DNA of 54,891 nucleotides from Pseudidiomarina sp. (lineage in GTDB: Bacteria; Pseudomonadota; Gammaproteobacteria; Enterobacterales; Alteromonadaceae): assembly GCA_023260975.1 (NCBI GenBank), contig JALQTK010000009.1, positions 1 through 54,891 on the forward strand, read 5' to 3'. The notes under the pieces are model-generated. The model was not told where the DNA came from and searched no databases. It saw only the letters and a list, made by a program, of their open reading frames with translations. The position numbers and the translations under genes are program-made. Below, one piece after another: positions 34,713 through 42,721 of the stretch (within the stretch, counting starts at the first letter, position 1; each line of letters starts with the position of its first letter).

Positions 34713-35174
34713 TCAATCACGGCAGACGCTTTTTTTCCGATAATTTACAGAAAAAAAGTTGAAACAATTAGCAAAGCCAATACTTATTAGGATAAAGGCT
34801 GTCATAAGAACTTCTTCGTTACCCCATACCATAAATGGCTCCCAGATCATTGGCGTACTGCTAAGCGCTATCGCGACACTAGTTCTTATGTCATCATCGG
34901 GAATCGCCCAAAACACAAAGTCAATTATGCACATCCCAACGATACAAATGGTGCCAATCGTCATCAAGATACTAGCGATCAAGGCGATTCCTTTTCTTGG
35001 CAGACTCATGGTGTATGGAAGGTACAACACTGAGCCAAATAACATTAGCCAATGACTAATATCGATAGAAGACAAGTCCTTTGTTGTTGCGCGAAAATAA
35101 TAAATCCAAAATTGACCAATCGTAAAAATACATAAACCGGCACAGAATGTTATTTGGTCGTTGCTACTATTCAT
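34713..35174 (-). CDS. Uncharacterised membrane protein, probable cassette gene
   Basis: 153-residue protein with about five hydrophobic helices (ITFCAGLCIFTIGQFWIYYF; HWLMLFGSVLYLPYTM; IALIASILMTIGTICIVGM; and a C-terminal LMTAFILISIGFANCFNFF). The A+T-rich composition differs from the flanking nar/ubi genes. GGAG lies 9 bases before the ATG at 35174; a TTG one codon earlier is also possible. It follows the small lipoprotein gene by 60 bases in the same orientation and ends 45 bases before attC-like site b. Family not recognised. Confidence 0.55.
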   Translation of the reverse strand: MNSSNDQITFCAGLCIFTIGQFWIYYFRATTKDLSSIDISHWLMLFGSVLYLPYTMSLPRKGIALIASILMTIGTICIVGMCIIDFVFWAIPDDDIRTSVAIALSSTPMIWEPFMVWGNEEVLMTAFILISIGFANCFNFFSVNYRKKSVCRD

Positions 35175-35233
35175 CAAGTACTCCGAAAGAGAGATTTCAA
35201 GGGCAGCCCATCAAAAGTGCCAGCCAAGTGTTC

Positions 35234-35368
35234 TCACTGAAGTTCATCAGCCAAACTAACCATTGCGGCTTTATCTGACTGAACAATTGAAGAAACATTG
35301 CGATACTCAGATCCCGCACTACAACTTGAAAGTGCTAAAGCAAATATAAAAATGGCTAGACGATTCAT
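35234..35368 (-). CDS. Very small lipoprotein (44 residues)
   Basis: Encodes MNRLAIFIFALALSSCSAG followed by 25 residues ending ADELQ. A basic start, a hydrophobic core and a lipobox LSSC (Cys 16) indicate a lipoprotein signal, leaving a mature chain of only about 29 residues. AGGTAA lies upstream of the ATG. The start is 15 bases after attC-like site a, the distance typical of first genes in cassettes. It could be a truncated remnant of a longer lipoprotein; function unknown. Confidence 0.5.
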   Translation of the reverse strand: MNRLAIFIFALALSSCSAGSEYRNVSSIVQSDKAAMVSLADELQ

Positions 35369-35382
35369 AGTATTTATAAGTT

Positions 35383-35460
35383 ACCTAACAAGCCTGTAGA
35401 AAAACCTGCTGAGCACACTGCATTTCTACCCCGGGGTATTCTGTTTATTATTTGTTACGA
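35383..35460 (-). repeat. Putative attC site a
   Basis: In minus orientation it opens TCGTAAC and closes CTTGTTAGGT (R' GTTAGGT fits GTTRRRY fully). An internal stem GTAGAAA/TTTCTAC encloses further partial pairing. It ends 15 bases before the small lipoprotein ATG. The outer pairing is only about four bases, so it is weaker than site b. Confidence 0.4.
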
Positions 35461-35584
35461 ACTTTGCATGTTTTTGTTGGGAATTTCAAGACAAGAATTG
35501 TTTGATAAGACTTCACTTAAACCACCGTGATAACGCTTGCTATTGGAGGCTATCAGGCTGTTTACCCTAGCTTTCCATACCGGC

Positions 35585-35674
35585 TTATCTTCTCCAGCTA
35601 AACAGATCAGCCTCATCATCAACACGAAGTTCTGTAAGTAATAGCCGTTCAGTTTCTAATGATGGAAATACCAT
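35585..35674 (-). pseudogene. N-terminal fragment of a GNAT acetyltransferase
   Basis: A 29-codon frame reads MVFPSLETERLLLTELR then VDDEADLFSWRR and stops. The L-E-T-E-R-L-L-L start is diagnostic of RimJ/RimL-type GNAT acetyltransferases, which are normally 160-190 residues, so this is a remnant. AGGAAG lies before the ATG. It is oriented with the cassette genes and may be the leftover of a third cassette. The following 120 bases hold nothing recognisable. Confidence 0.6.
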
Positions 35675-35919
35675 CTAACTTCCTTTTTCAACGCTTATTC
35701 GACAGCTTGATCCGTACTTGTAAATTTAATGTTTTGCAGATTACTGAGAATTTATATAAAACACAATGAGTTGGTGGATGTGCCGGTTTTGTGGCGGTAG
35801 AAAGTACGGGGTTACCCGCCTGCCAAGGAACACCAGACACCGACGCATAAACTGTGCATTACTACAGTTATTTTTACGAAGCGCTTGCTACCTTTGCTTA
35901 AAGCGTTGCGCTGCGTTTA
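35675..35919. other. Gene-free A+T-rich stretch between cassette remnant and ubiT
   Basis: No credible gene. Short open frames at 35766-35963 overlap the ubiT end and have no family features. No attC-like site or terminator was found with confidence. Confidence 0.5.
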
Positions 35920-36420
35920 CTAGATTGCATCTTGCGCTATATTCTGCTGTGCCAACCAATTAAGGCCATGCGACAGCAACGCGGGTAAACGCTCTGGCCC
36001 AATTCGATCTAACAGGTTTTTACATTCCAGCCCAAGTTCGGTATCGCCCAAAAGCTGCAGGCGGCGGCGAAAGAATAGCGTGTCCGGGTCGACCTGCTGA
36101 CAAATCATGGCAACAAAATCGGCCATATTGGCCTGGATCAGCAGATCCTGGCTTGCACTGCTTAGTGCCACTTGTAATACCTTGCCGTTAAGCTGGATAC
36201 CAAATTGCAGATTAATATCCTTTACCGACACCACCACGGTTTTGTGCTGTAAAAACGCCAGCTCACCAGCAGCCAGCTCGTTTGAAAAAAACCGGTTTAA
36301 CGCCAGCTGCAGCAGCTGCTGCTGCACCAGGCTAGGAGCACAGCGCGTTACCTGAGCAATTACTCCAGGCAAATCCACTACCACTTTAGAGGTAACTCTT
36401 TTAATATCAAACATATACAT
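35920..36420 (-). CDS. ubiT: O2-independent ubiquinone biosynthesis SCP2-domain protein UbiT
   Basis: Lipid-binding SCP2-domain accessory protein that with UbiU and UbiV allows ubiquinone synthesis without O2. 166 residues, typical size; the SCP2 core is visible at LAAGELAFLQHKTVVVSVKDINLQF and the conserved tail DTELGLECKNLLDRI is present. It is divergent from ubiUV across a gap of about 100 bases, the arrangement known from proteobacteria. No clear FNR box was found in that gap. Confidence 0.9.
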   Translation of the reverse strand: MYMFDIKRVTSKVVVDLPGVIAQVTRCAPSLVQQQLLQLALNRFFSNELAAGELAFLQHKTVVVSVKDINLQFGIQLNGKVLQVALSSASQDLLIQANMADFVAMICQQVDPDTLFFRRRLQLLGDTELGLECKNLLDRIGPERLPALLSHGLNWLAQQNIAQDAI

Positions 36421-36524
36421 GCATCCACTTTCACTAAACTTCTATAATAGGACCACAGTAGAACGCCGTTTGCTATTCCCTGTCGGAGGTAGCTGACGAC
36501 ATAACCCGATAACTGAAGGTACCT

Positions 36525-37517
36525 ATGGAGCTACTTTGTCCTGCGGGCAGCATGCCGGCACTAAAAGCCGCCATCGAACATGGTGCTGACGCGGTATACA
36601 TTGGCCTGAGAGACGATACCAATGCCCGCCATTTTGCCGGGCTGAATTTTGATGATGCGACATTAAAAGACGCTGCGCGCTATGTACATCAACATGGCAA
36701 AAAACTGCATGTCGCCATTAACACTTTTGCGCATCCGGCTAACTTTCAGCGCTGGCAATATGCGGTAGATAGTGCCGTTCAAGCCGGTGCCGATGTGCTG
36801 ATCCTGGCAGATATTGCGGTATTGGCCTACGCCGCAGAGCGTTATCCCAAGGTAGAACTGCATTTATCCGTGCAGGCGTCAGCCACTAACGCCGCCGCCA
36901 TTGATTTTTACCGCCAGTTTGGCATTAAACGGGTGGTCTTACCGCGGGTGTTATCTATGCAGCAAGTGAGGGCGTTGGCACGCAGCTGTGATATTAATCT
37001 TGAAGTATTTGCCTTTGGCAGCTTATGTATTATGGCCGAAGGCCGCTGCTACTTAAGCTCCTATATGACCGGACAGTCGCCGAACACGGCAGGTGCTTGC
37101 TCCCCTGCCGCCTTTGTAGAGTGGCAGGATAACCAGGGTATACTGGAATCGCGCTTAAACGGCATATTAATTGACCGCTTTGCCCCCAATGAAACCGCAG
37201 GTTACCCGACACTATGCAAAGGGCGTTTTAAGGTTGATGACGAGCTGTACCACGCACTGGAAGAGCCAACCAGCCTTAATACGCTGGATTTACTGCCGCA
37301 GCTGCATGCTGAAGGTATTTGTTCGCTGAAAATTGAAGGCCGCCAGCGCAGCCCGGCCTATGTTGCCCAGATCACCAAGGTGTGGCGCGCGGCAATAGAT
37401 GCGGTGTTAGCAACGCCGGCGCAATTTGCGGTAAAACCGCAGTGGCAACACACATTGTCTGGTTTAGCCGAGGGTAGCCAAACCACCCTGGGTGCTTATC
37501 ATCGGAAATGGAAATAA
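36525..37517 (+). CDS. ubiU: O2-independent ubiquinone hydroxylation protein UbiU
   Basis: U32-peptidase-family [4Fe-4S] protein that forms a complex with UbiV and hydroxylates ubiquinone precursors without O2, using prephenate as oxygen donor in E. coli. 330 residues, normal. Start MELLCPAGSMPALKAAIEHGADAVYIG is diagnostic. Cluster cysteines are in LCIMAEGRC, AGACSPAAF and TLCKGRF. It is followed by ubiV after four bases. Confidence 0.96.
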   Translation: MELLCPAGSMPALKAAIEHGADAVYIGLRDDTNARHFAGLNFDDATLKDAARYVHQHGKKLHVAINTFAHPANFQRWQYAVDSAVQAGADVLILADIAVLAYAAERYPKVELHLSVQASATNAAAIDFYRQFGIKRVVLPRVLSMQQVRALARSCDINLEVFAFGSLCIMAEGRCYLSSYMTGQSPNTAGACSPAAFVEWQDNQGILESRLNGILIDRFAPNETAGYPTLCKGRFKVDDELYHALEEPTSLNTLDLLPQLHAEGICSLKIEGRQRSPAYVAQITKVWRAAIDAVLATPAQFAVKPQWQHTLSGLAEGSQTTLGAYHRKWK

Positions 37518-37521
37518 CAGC

Positions 37522-38394
37522 ATGCAATTTTCGCTAGGCCCGGTGCAATATTTCTGGCCAAAACCTCAAATGATGCAATTTTACCGCGACGCCGCCGACA
37601 GTAACGTCGACATTGTGTACTTAGGTGAAACAGTATGCAGCAAGCGACGCGAGCTAAAGTTTGACGATTATTTTGCCCTGGCGCAGATGCTACGCGAGTC
37701 GGGTAAACAGGTGTGTTTATCATCCATGGTGCTGTACGAAGCCCCAAGTGAGCTGCGCGAACTGCGTAAATACGTCGACAATGGCGAATTTTTAGTCGAA
37801 GCAAACGATGTCGGTGCTATTAGCATGTTGCAAGAGCGTGGCCTGCCATTTGTTGCCGGTGCCGCGATAAACTGCTACAACCAGCATACACTGCGCCGCT
37901 TGCAAAGCATGGGGATGATGCGCTGGGTAATGCCGGTTGAATTGTCGGCCAGTTGGCTCGATGAGCTATTAGCGCAAAGCATCGTCGCCGATATTCGTGA
38001 CTGTTTTACCACTGAAGTATTTGGCTTTGGCCATTTGCCGCTGGCCTGGAGTGGCCGCTGCTTTACCGCCCGCTCGGAAAACCGCAGCAAAGACCAGTGT
38101 GAACTATGTTGCATTAATTATCCGCACGGCCGCCAGGTTAAAAGCCAGGATGGCACCGACGTTTTTGTCATTAATGGTATTCAAACGCAGTCGGGCTACC
38201 GCTACAACCTGATTAACCAGCTTGGCAATATGGGCGCAAATGTTGATATCGTACGGTTAAGCCCGGAAGCTGAAGGCACCTTTGACTGGTTGGCTAAGTT
38301 TCAGGCTAACATTACCGGCCAAGCGCCGCAGCTACTTGGTTCGACCGACAGTAATGGCTACTGGCTGAATTTAGCCGGTATGGCTACGGGTTAG
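37522..38394 (+). CDS. ubiV: O2-independent ubiquinone hydroxylation protein UbiV
   Basis: Second U32-family [4Fe-4S] protein of the UbiUV complex. 290 residues, start MQFSLGPVQYFWPK, core IVYLGETVCSKRREL, and the cysteine group SGRCFTARSENRSKDQCELCCINY near residues 180-203. The ATG at 37522 is preferred to an overlapping upstream start. Together with ubiT it supplies ubiquinone, the likely electron carrier for NarI, under anoxia. Confidence 0.96.
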   Translation: MQFSLGPVQYFWPKPQMMQFYRDAADSNVDIVYLGETVCSKRRELKFDDYFALAQMLRESGKQVCLSSMVLYEAPSELRELRKYVDNGEFLVEANDVGAISMLQERGLPFVAGAAINCYNQHTLRRLQSMGMMRWVMPVELSASWLDELLAQSIVADIRDCFTTEVFGFGHLPLAWSGRCFTARSENRSKDQCELCCINYPHGRQVKSQDGTDVFVINGIQTQSGYRYNLINQLGNMGANVDIVRLSPEAEGTFDWLAKFQANITGQAPQLLGSTDSNGYWLNLAGMATG

Positions 38395-38459
38395 TTGACA
38401 TCAATGAATGCTGCAGAAAAATTCAACTGAGAATCGACTTCGCCCTAAGCTAACCGTTG

Positions 38460-38615
38460 CAGGCCAGGATGCAGACAAATTCGTCAGGAACGAATTTAAA
38501 CAGCTAAGCTGGTCCGCAGGATAAACTTCATGGATGAAGTTTATAATCGAGCCCCCAAGGATGGGTTCACGGCGTGTTAGCGTGGGGAAGTCGGTTCGAT
38601 AGAAAACACAGGACT
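38460..38615 (+). repeat. Structured intergenic element, copy B, with repeated GGA-loop hairpins
   Basis: The 225-base gap before mogA holds a chain of hairpins: AAATTCGT-CAGGA-ACGAATTT (38477-38497), ATAAACTTCAT-GG-ATGAAGTTTAT (38521-38544) and CCC-AAGGAT-GGG (38552-38565), followed by TTCACGGCGTG. At least seven GGA motifs occur, three in loops, the pattern bound by CsrA/RsmA. The CATGGATG hairpin followed by ACGGCGT also matches copy A at 27720-27990, so it may instead be a dispersed repeat. Confidence 0.5.
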
Positions 38616-38619
38616 TTTG

Positions 38620-39156
38620 ATGAACACAGTTAGCGCCAAAATCGGCATCGTTACGGTCAGCGACCGCGCCAGCGCCGGGATTTATGAAGATTTATCCGGT
38701 CAGGCCATTATTGATACGCTAAAAGCGTATTTAACCAGTGATTGGCACGCTGAGTACCGCTTGATCCCTGATGAACAGCCGCTGATCGAGCAAACGTTGC
38801 GCGAATTGGCCGATGACACAGGCTGCTGCCTTATCGTCACCACAGGCGGCACCGGCCCATCCAAACGGGATGTTACGCCTGAGGCTACCGAAGCAGTATG
38901 CGATCGCATAATGCCAGGCTTTGGTGAGCTGATGCGCTCAGAATCACTAAAATATGTGCCAACCGCCATTTTATCGCGCCAGACCGCTGGCTTACGTGGC
39001 AGCAGCCTAATCATTAACCTGCCGGGCAAACCCAAGGCCATACGCCAATGTTTAGATGCGGTATTTCCGGCCGTACCCTACTGTATCGATTTAATGAACG
39101 GGCCTTATTTTGAGTGTAATGATGCGGTGATTAAAGCCTTTAGGCCGAAAAGCTGA
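38620..39156 (+). CDS. mogA: Molybdopterin adenylyltransferase MogA
   Basis: Adenylylates molybdopterin before metal insertion by MoeA. 178 residues; segments IGIVTVSDRASAGIYED, the complete catalytic loop TTGGTGPSKRDVTPEAT with its Asp, and LPGKPKAIRQCLDAVFPAVPYCIDL are typical of MogA. Unlike the MoaB homologue at 8376, its Asp is intact. The ATG at 38620 is used rather than the TTG just before. It converges with the kinase/phosphatase gene, with a 15-base gap. Confidence 0.95.
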   Translation: MNTVSAKIGIVTVSDRASAGIYEDLSGQAIIDTLKAYLTSDWHAEYRLIPDEQPLIEQTLRELADDTGCCLIVTTGGTGPSKRDVTPEATEAVCDRIMPGFGELMRSESLKYVPTAILSRQTAGLRGSSLIINLPGKPKAIRQCLDAVFPAVPYCIDLMNGPYFECNDAVIKAFRPKS

Positions 39157-39171
39157 CAGATGATAAGCTAG

Positions 39172-40908
39172 TTATCGCCTGAGTAAAAACAACCACACCA
39201 CCAACAACAAGGTAATAAACCAAAAGCCGGATAATAACTGCCAGAATAGCAAGGGGTTGGTTTTATGCTCTAGCTTAACCTCTTCATGCAAAAACGCCGG
39301 GTTAGGCTGCTGCAAATCTGTCAGGAACTGCTGCAGACTGTTGTAACGCATTGATAAATCTAAGCTGACGCCTTTTTGTAGCGCCCGATCAAACCAGGTT
39401 GGGATCACCGCATTAAACTGGCTGGCACTACGATAACGCAACTTATCGTAATCTGCTGCAATGCGACACTCCTCTACCGCATTGCCATAAGGCAAATGGC
39501 CGCCACTGAATAACTCATAGGCAATAGTGGCTAAGGCATAAATGTCACCTTGTACCCCGGAATTGTGCCCCAGCAGATAATGCGGATCAGAGTAAGCCGC
39601 GGTGCCCAATGCCGCTTCATGCTGCAGCGGGCTGTAAATTTCAGCCAGACCGGCAACATAAACCGAGCCAAAATCAACAATTTTCAGGCTGCCATCCGCC
39701 AGATAAACGATATTACCCGGCTTCAGATCCTGATGGATCGCGCCCATACGGTGAAACGCCTTAAGGCCGTCGGCAATTTGCTTTACCAGTTTAATCGCCA
39801 GTGCCGGTTTTATTGGTTTAGGCTGCTTGCCAAACCAGGTTTCCAGGCTTTGGCCAGGCAGATATTCCATCAGATAATACAAAAACGTGCGCGGCCGGTG
39901 CTGGCGAATCACCTTTACCACGTAAGGCGAGTCGATTCGCAGCCCTATCCACTCCTCGCGGATAAAGCGATCAATGTATAGCGCATCGTCATCATAATTT
40001 AGCGACGGACACTTCAATACCCGTTGCTCGCCTGTATCTTCATCTTCTACCAGATATAAGTGGCTGCGGCTGCTGGCAAATAGCTCTGACAGCACTTTAT
40101 AACCATCAAGTTTCATCCCGGCGCTTAATGCCGGGGGAAAGGGTAATCGCGTCAGATGCTGGTTTAAATCATCCAGGCTCTGCTCGGGTAGCTGCGTTAC
40201 CTCTATCAGCATCAGGCTGATATTATCGTCGCAACCATTGTTCAGCGCTTGTTGTTTTAGACGCAGTGTAATGTCATCAAGCGGATCCGGGCCTGACAAC
40301 TCGTGTTGGATCAGCACATCATTAACAAAATCTGAAATACCATCAGAGCATAATAAAAACCGATCGCCGACACGTAATCTCAGACTGTTTTGCTGCAATT
40401 CAACCCGGGCATCCATCCCGAGCGCCCGCCCCAGAAATTGCCGTTGTTCGGATAATACCGTCGTGTGGTCTTGTGTCAGTTGTGACAGCACACCATCACG
40501 CCAATGATACAAGCGGCTATCGCCGATATGGGCAAAATGCGCAGTTTGAGATTTTAAAATCAGCGCCGTGAACGTGGTGAGATAGCCTTTTTGGTCGTGC
40601 ACAAACTGATGGCTTAACTCGTATAATTCGTTGTTTATTGTTGCCAGTACCTGTGCTGCACTGTAAGCCACAGACCAGGTATCCGGCGTTTGCAGATACT
40701 CATGACAAAAGCGTGTTACCGCACGCTGGCTGGCTTGCTGGCCGGCTTCTGCCGTACTAACCCCATCAGCCAGAGCAAAACAGGCGCCCTTATACGTAAG
40801 CAGGTGGGCGTCATCTGGCACGGCTGAGGCCACAGCATCCTCATTAACGGCTTTGCCGCCTACATCGGATAAACTGCTAAAGCTTAGTGACAGTTTTACG
40901 TCGCCCAC
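39172..40908 (-). CDS. PP2C phosphatase - Ser/Thr protein kinase fusion, membrane-anchored
   Basis: 578 residues in three parts. Residues about 1-235 are a PP2C-type phosphatase (NEDAVASAVP, FALADGVSTAEAG, FAHIGDSRLYHWRDG, LLCSDGISDFV, GCDDNISLMLIEV). Residues about 265-535 are a protein kinase (ATP Lys in RVLKCPS, catalytic loop HQDLKPGN with Gln instead of Arg, DFGSVY). A single C-terminal helix (LLSGFWFITLLLVVWLFLL) anchors it. Similar fusions adjoin NasA/NarK-type transporters in other proteobacteria; here a transporter lies 15 bases upstream in the same operon. Substrates are unknown; control of transport is an inference. Confidence 0.9.
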   Translation of the reverse strand: MGDVKLSLSFSSLSDVGGKAVNEDAVASAVPDDAHLLTYKGACFALADGVSTAEAGQQASQRAVTRFCHEYLQTPDTWSVAYSAAQVLATINNELYELSHQFVHDQKGYLTTFTALILKSQTAHFAHIGDSRLYHWRDGVLSQLTQDHTTVLSEQRQFLGRALGMDARVELQQNSLRLRVGDRFLLCSDGISDFVNDVLIQHELSGPDPLDDITLRLKQQALNNGCDDNISLMLIEVTQLPEQSLDDLNQHLTRLPFPPALSAGMKLDGYKVLSELFASSRSHLYLVEDEDTGEQRVLKCPSLNYDDDALYIDRFIREEWIGLRIDSPYVVKVIRQHRPRTFLYYLMEYLPGQSLETWFGKQPKPIKPALAIKLVKQIADGLKAFHRMGAIHQDLKPGNIVYLADGSLKIVDFGSVYVAGLAEIYSPLQHEAALGTAAYSDPHYLLGHNSGVQGDIYALATIAYELFSGGHLPYGNAVEECRIAADYDKLRYRSASQFNAVIPTWFDRALQKGVSLDLSMRYNSLQQFLTDLQQPNPAFLHEEVKLEHKTNPLLFWQLLSGFWFITLLLVVWLFLLRR

Positions 40909-40923
40909 GCTACTTATCCTTAG

Positions 40924-42420
40924 TTAACCAACACTGATACGGTGTACTGTGCCATCTTCACCTACTTCTGTAATATGGCCTTTAGGGTCATCTAAAAACA
41001 TAACCGCTACCAGGCCCACCAACGCAGACGCTGCAATGACATAGAAAAACATGCTGTAACTGACATAGCTTAGTACTGTTAAGTACACTACAGCACCAAC
41101 GTTACCATAAGCGCCAGCCATACCCGCAATTTGACCCGTCATACTACGTTTAATCAATGGCACTATAGCAAACACGGCACCTTCACCAGCCTGAACAAAG
41201 AAGCTACATGCCATAGTGGCTAATACCGCAACCGGGATCCACCAGTGGCTGTCCATCATGCCCATTAAGAAATAACCTGCCGCCAGACCACCAATTAGAA
41301 TAACCATACTTTTGCGACGGCCAAATTTGTCAGAAAACCAGCCCCCCATTGGCCGTGATACCAGGTTCATAAAGGCAAAACCTGACGCCAGCAAGCCAGC
41401 CTTTACTGCACTTAACCCTTCAAAGGTTTCCAGGAAGTACAGTGGCAGCATTGACACCACCGCCAGCTCAGAGCCGAAGGTGGCAAAATAGGCAATGTTC
41501 AAAATACCCACCTGTTTAAAGCTGTATTTGTCAGCTTCTGGTACGCCTGCACGCAAATGTTCGGCGTTGATATGCCAGGTTTGCTGAGTTTGCACGATAA
41601 ATAACAGCAACAACACCGCCCACAGCACATACATCATGTCGGTTGCAAACAAATTAACGCCAGCAGGCGATAAGCGCCAGGCCAGCATACCCAATGCCAG
41701 ATGCATAGGTATGTTCATCGCTATCAGGCCCCAAAGTGCGCCCCAGCTTGTCACTACCATAGCACCGGTTTTTTTCGGTTTAAAATACACAGAGCCTTTT
41801 GGTGTATTGCGGGCAAATTTATAGAACACTAAGGCATAGAAAGCGCTGAATACTCCTACGCTGCCAATCGCATAGCGCCAGCCATCTTCACCACCAAATG
41901 CCAGTGCTAGTGTAGGTAAGGTCATCGCCGCCGCCGCAGAGCCAAAGTTACCCCAACCGCCATAGATCCCCTCAGCTGTACCTACCTGATGATGCGGAAA
42001 CCACTCGCCGACCAGACGAATACCGACCACAAAACCGGCGCCCACGAAACCAAGCAGAAAACGGAACATCGCCAGCGCTGAATAGGTATCTGCAAAGGCA
42101 AAGCCGATACACAGCAAAGCAGAAATAAACAGTAGCAGCGAATACATAATACGCGGCCCGTAACGGTCCACCATCATGCCAACAACAATGCGGGCTGGAA
42201 TGGTGATGGCCACGTTTAGTATCAGCAACGCTTTAACCTGCGCATCAGTTAACGCCAGCGCCTGCTTAATATGAATAAGCAAGGGGGCATGCGCGAACCA
42301 CATAACAAAGGTTAAAAAGAAGGCAAACCAGGTAAGGTGCAACATTTTTATTTTTTGTTCAGCAAACTTCAGCAGGTTTAACCCACTGCCGCTTTGTTGT
42401 GCAAAAGCTGGGCTAGCCAT
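40924..42420 (-). CDS. NarK/NasA-family nitrate transporter
   Basis: 498-residue major-facilitator protein with 12 hydrophobic helices and nitrate-porter signature segments ([58 protein letters not shown]). It resembles the NasA/NrtP-like branch associated with kinase/phosphatase genes. The ATG at 42420 has GGAGGA upstream. It is first in a two-gene operon with the kinase/phosphatase. Gene name left open because NarK, NasA and NrtP names overlap in this branch. Confidence 0.88.
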   Translation of the reverse strand: MASPAFAQQSGSGLNLLKFAEQKIKMLHLTWFAFFLTFVMWFAHAPLLIHIKQALALTDAQVKALLILNVAITIPARIVVGMMVDRYGPRIMYSLLLFISALLCIGFAFADTYSALAMFRFLLGFVGAGFVVGIRLVGEWFPHHQVGTAEGIYGGWGNFGSAAAAMTLPTLALAFGGEDGWRYAIGSVGVFSAFYALVFYKFARNTPKGSVYFKPKKTGAMVVTSWGALWGLIAMNIPMHLALGMLAWRLSPAGVNLFATDMMYVLWAVLLLLFIVQTQQTWHINAEHLRAGVPEADKYSFKQVGILNIAYFATFGSELAVVSMLPLYFLETFEGLSAVKAGLLASGFAFMNLVSRPMGGWFSDKFGRRKSMVILIGGLAAGYFLMGMMDSHWWIPVAVLATMACSFFVQAGEGAVFAIVPLIKRSMTGQIAGMAGAYGNVGAVVYLTVLSYVSYSMFFYVIAASALVGLVAVMFLDDPKGHITEVGEDGTVHRISVG

Positions 42421-42483
42421 AACATCCTCCAACGGATTATCAATAAACTCGGCCTAGTGTAGAGAGCTGCAAGACGAAAATCA

Positions 42484-42497
42484 TTGATGTAAGACAA
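42484..42497 (-). promoter_or_regulatory. Weak FNR-like box between divergent transporters
   Basis: TTGAT-GTAA-GACAA: the left half is perfect, the right half has two mismatches. Its centre is 70 bases from the minus-strand transporter start, giving a sensible class II position. Nearby AGGTATACC could be a degenerate NarL pair. Confidence 0.35.
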
Positions 42498-42721
42498 AGT
42501 TATAAAGTCACTTTTTCTATGTAAATCATAGGGATACCAAACAGGTGGTAGCTATAAAACATGCGCTCGCCCGCACCATTTACGCATCTTGTACTCCTTT
42601 TTAGGTATACCAGATAAAACACACGTAGTGATAAGCGCGTCGGAGGTACGCCCTCTTTTCTGCCTGTTGCTGATTAACTGACGTTACACTAGAGACAGTT
42701 AGCATTTACGGATATGGTGTG

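Noticed and set aside
34194-35460. CRISPR array reading of the palindromic sites
   Set aside because: The three sites are not identical repeats and are separated by genes; no regular spacers and no cas genes.
35766-35963. 65-residue plus-strand frame; considered as a transposase remnant
   Set aside because: Neither strand gave a recognisable transposase segment, and it overlaps the end of ubiT.
36421-36524. FNR box between ubiT and ubiU
   Set aside because: Expected from E. coli biology, but no sequence close to TTGAT-N4-ATCAA is present.
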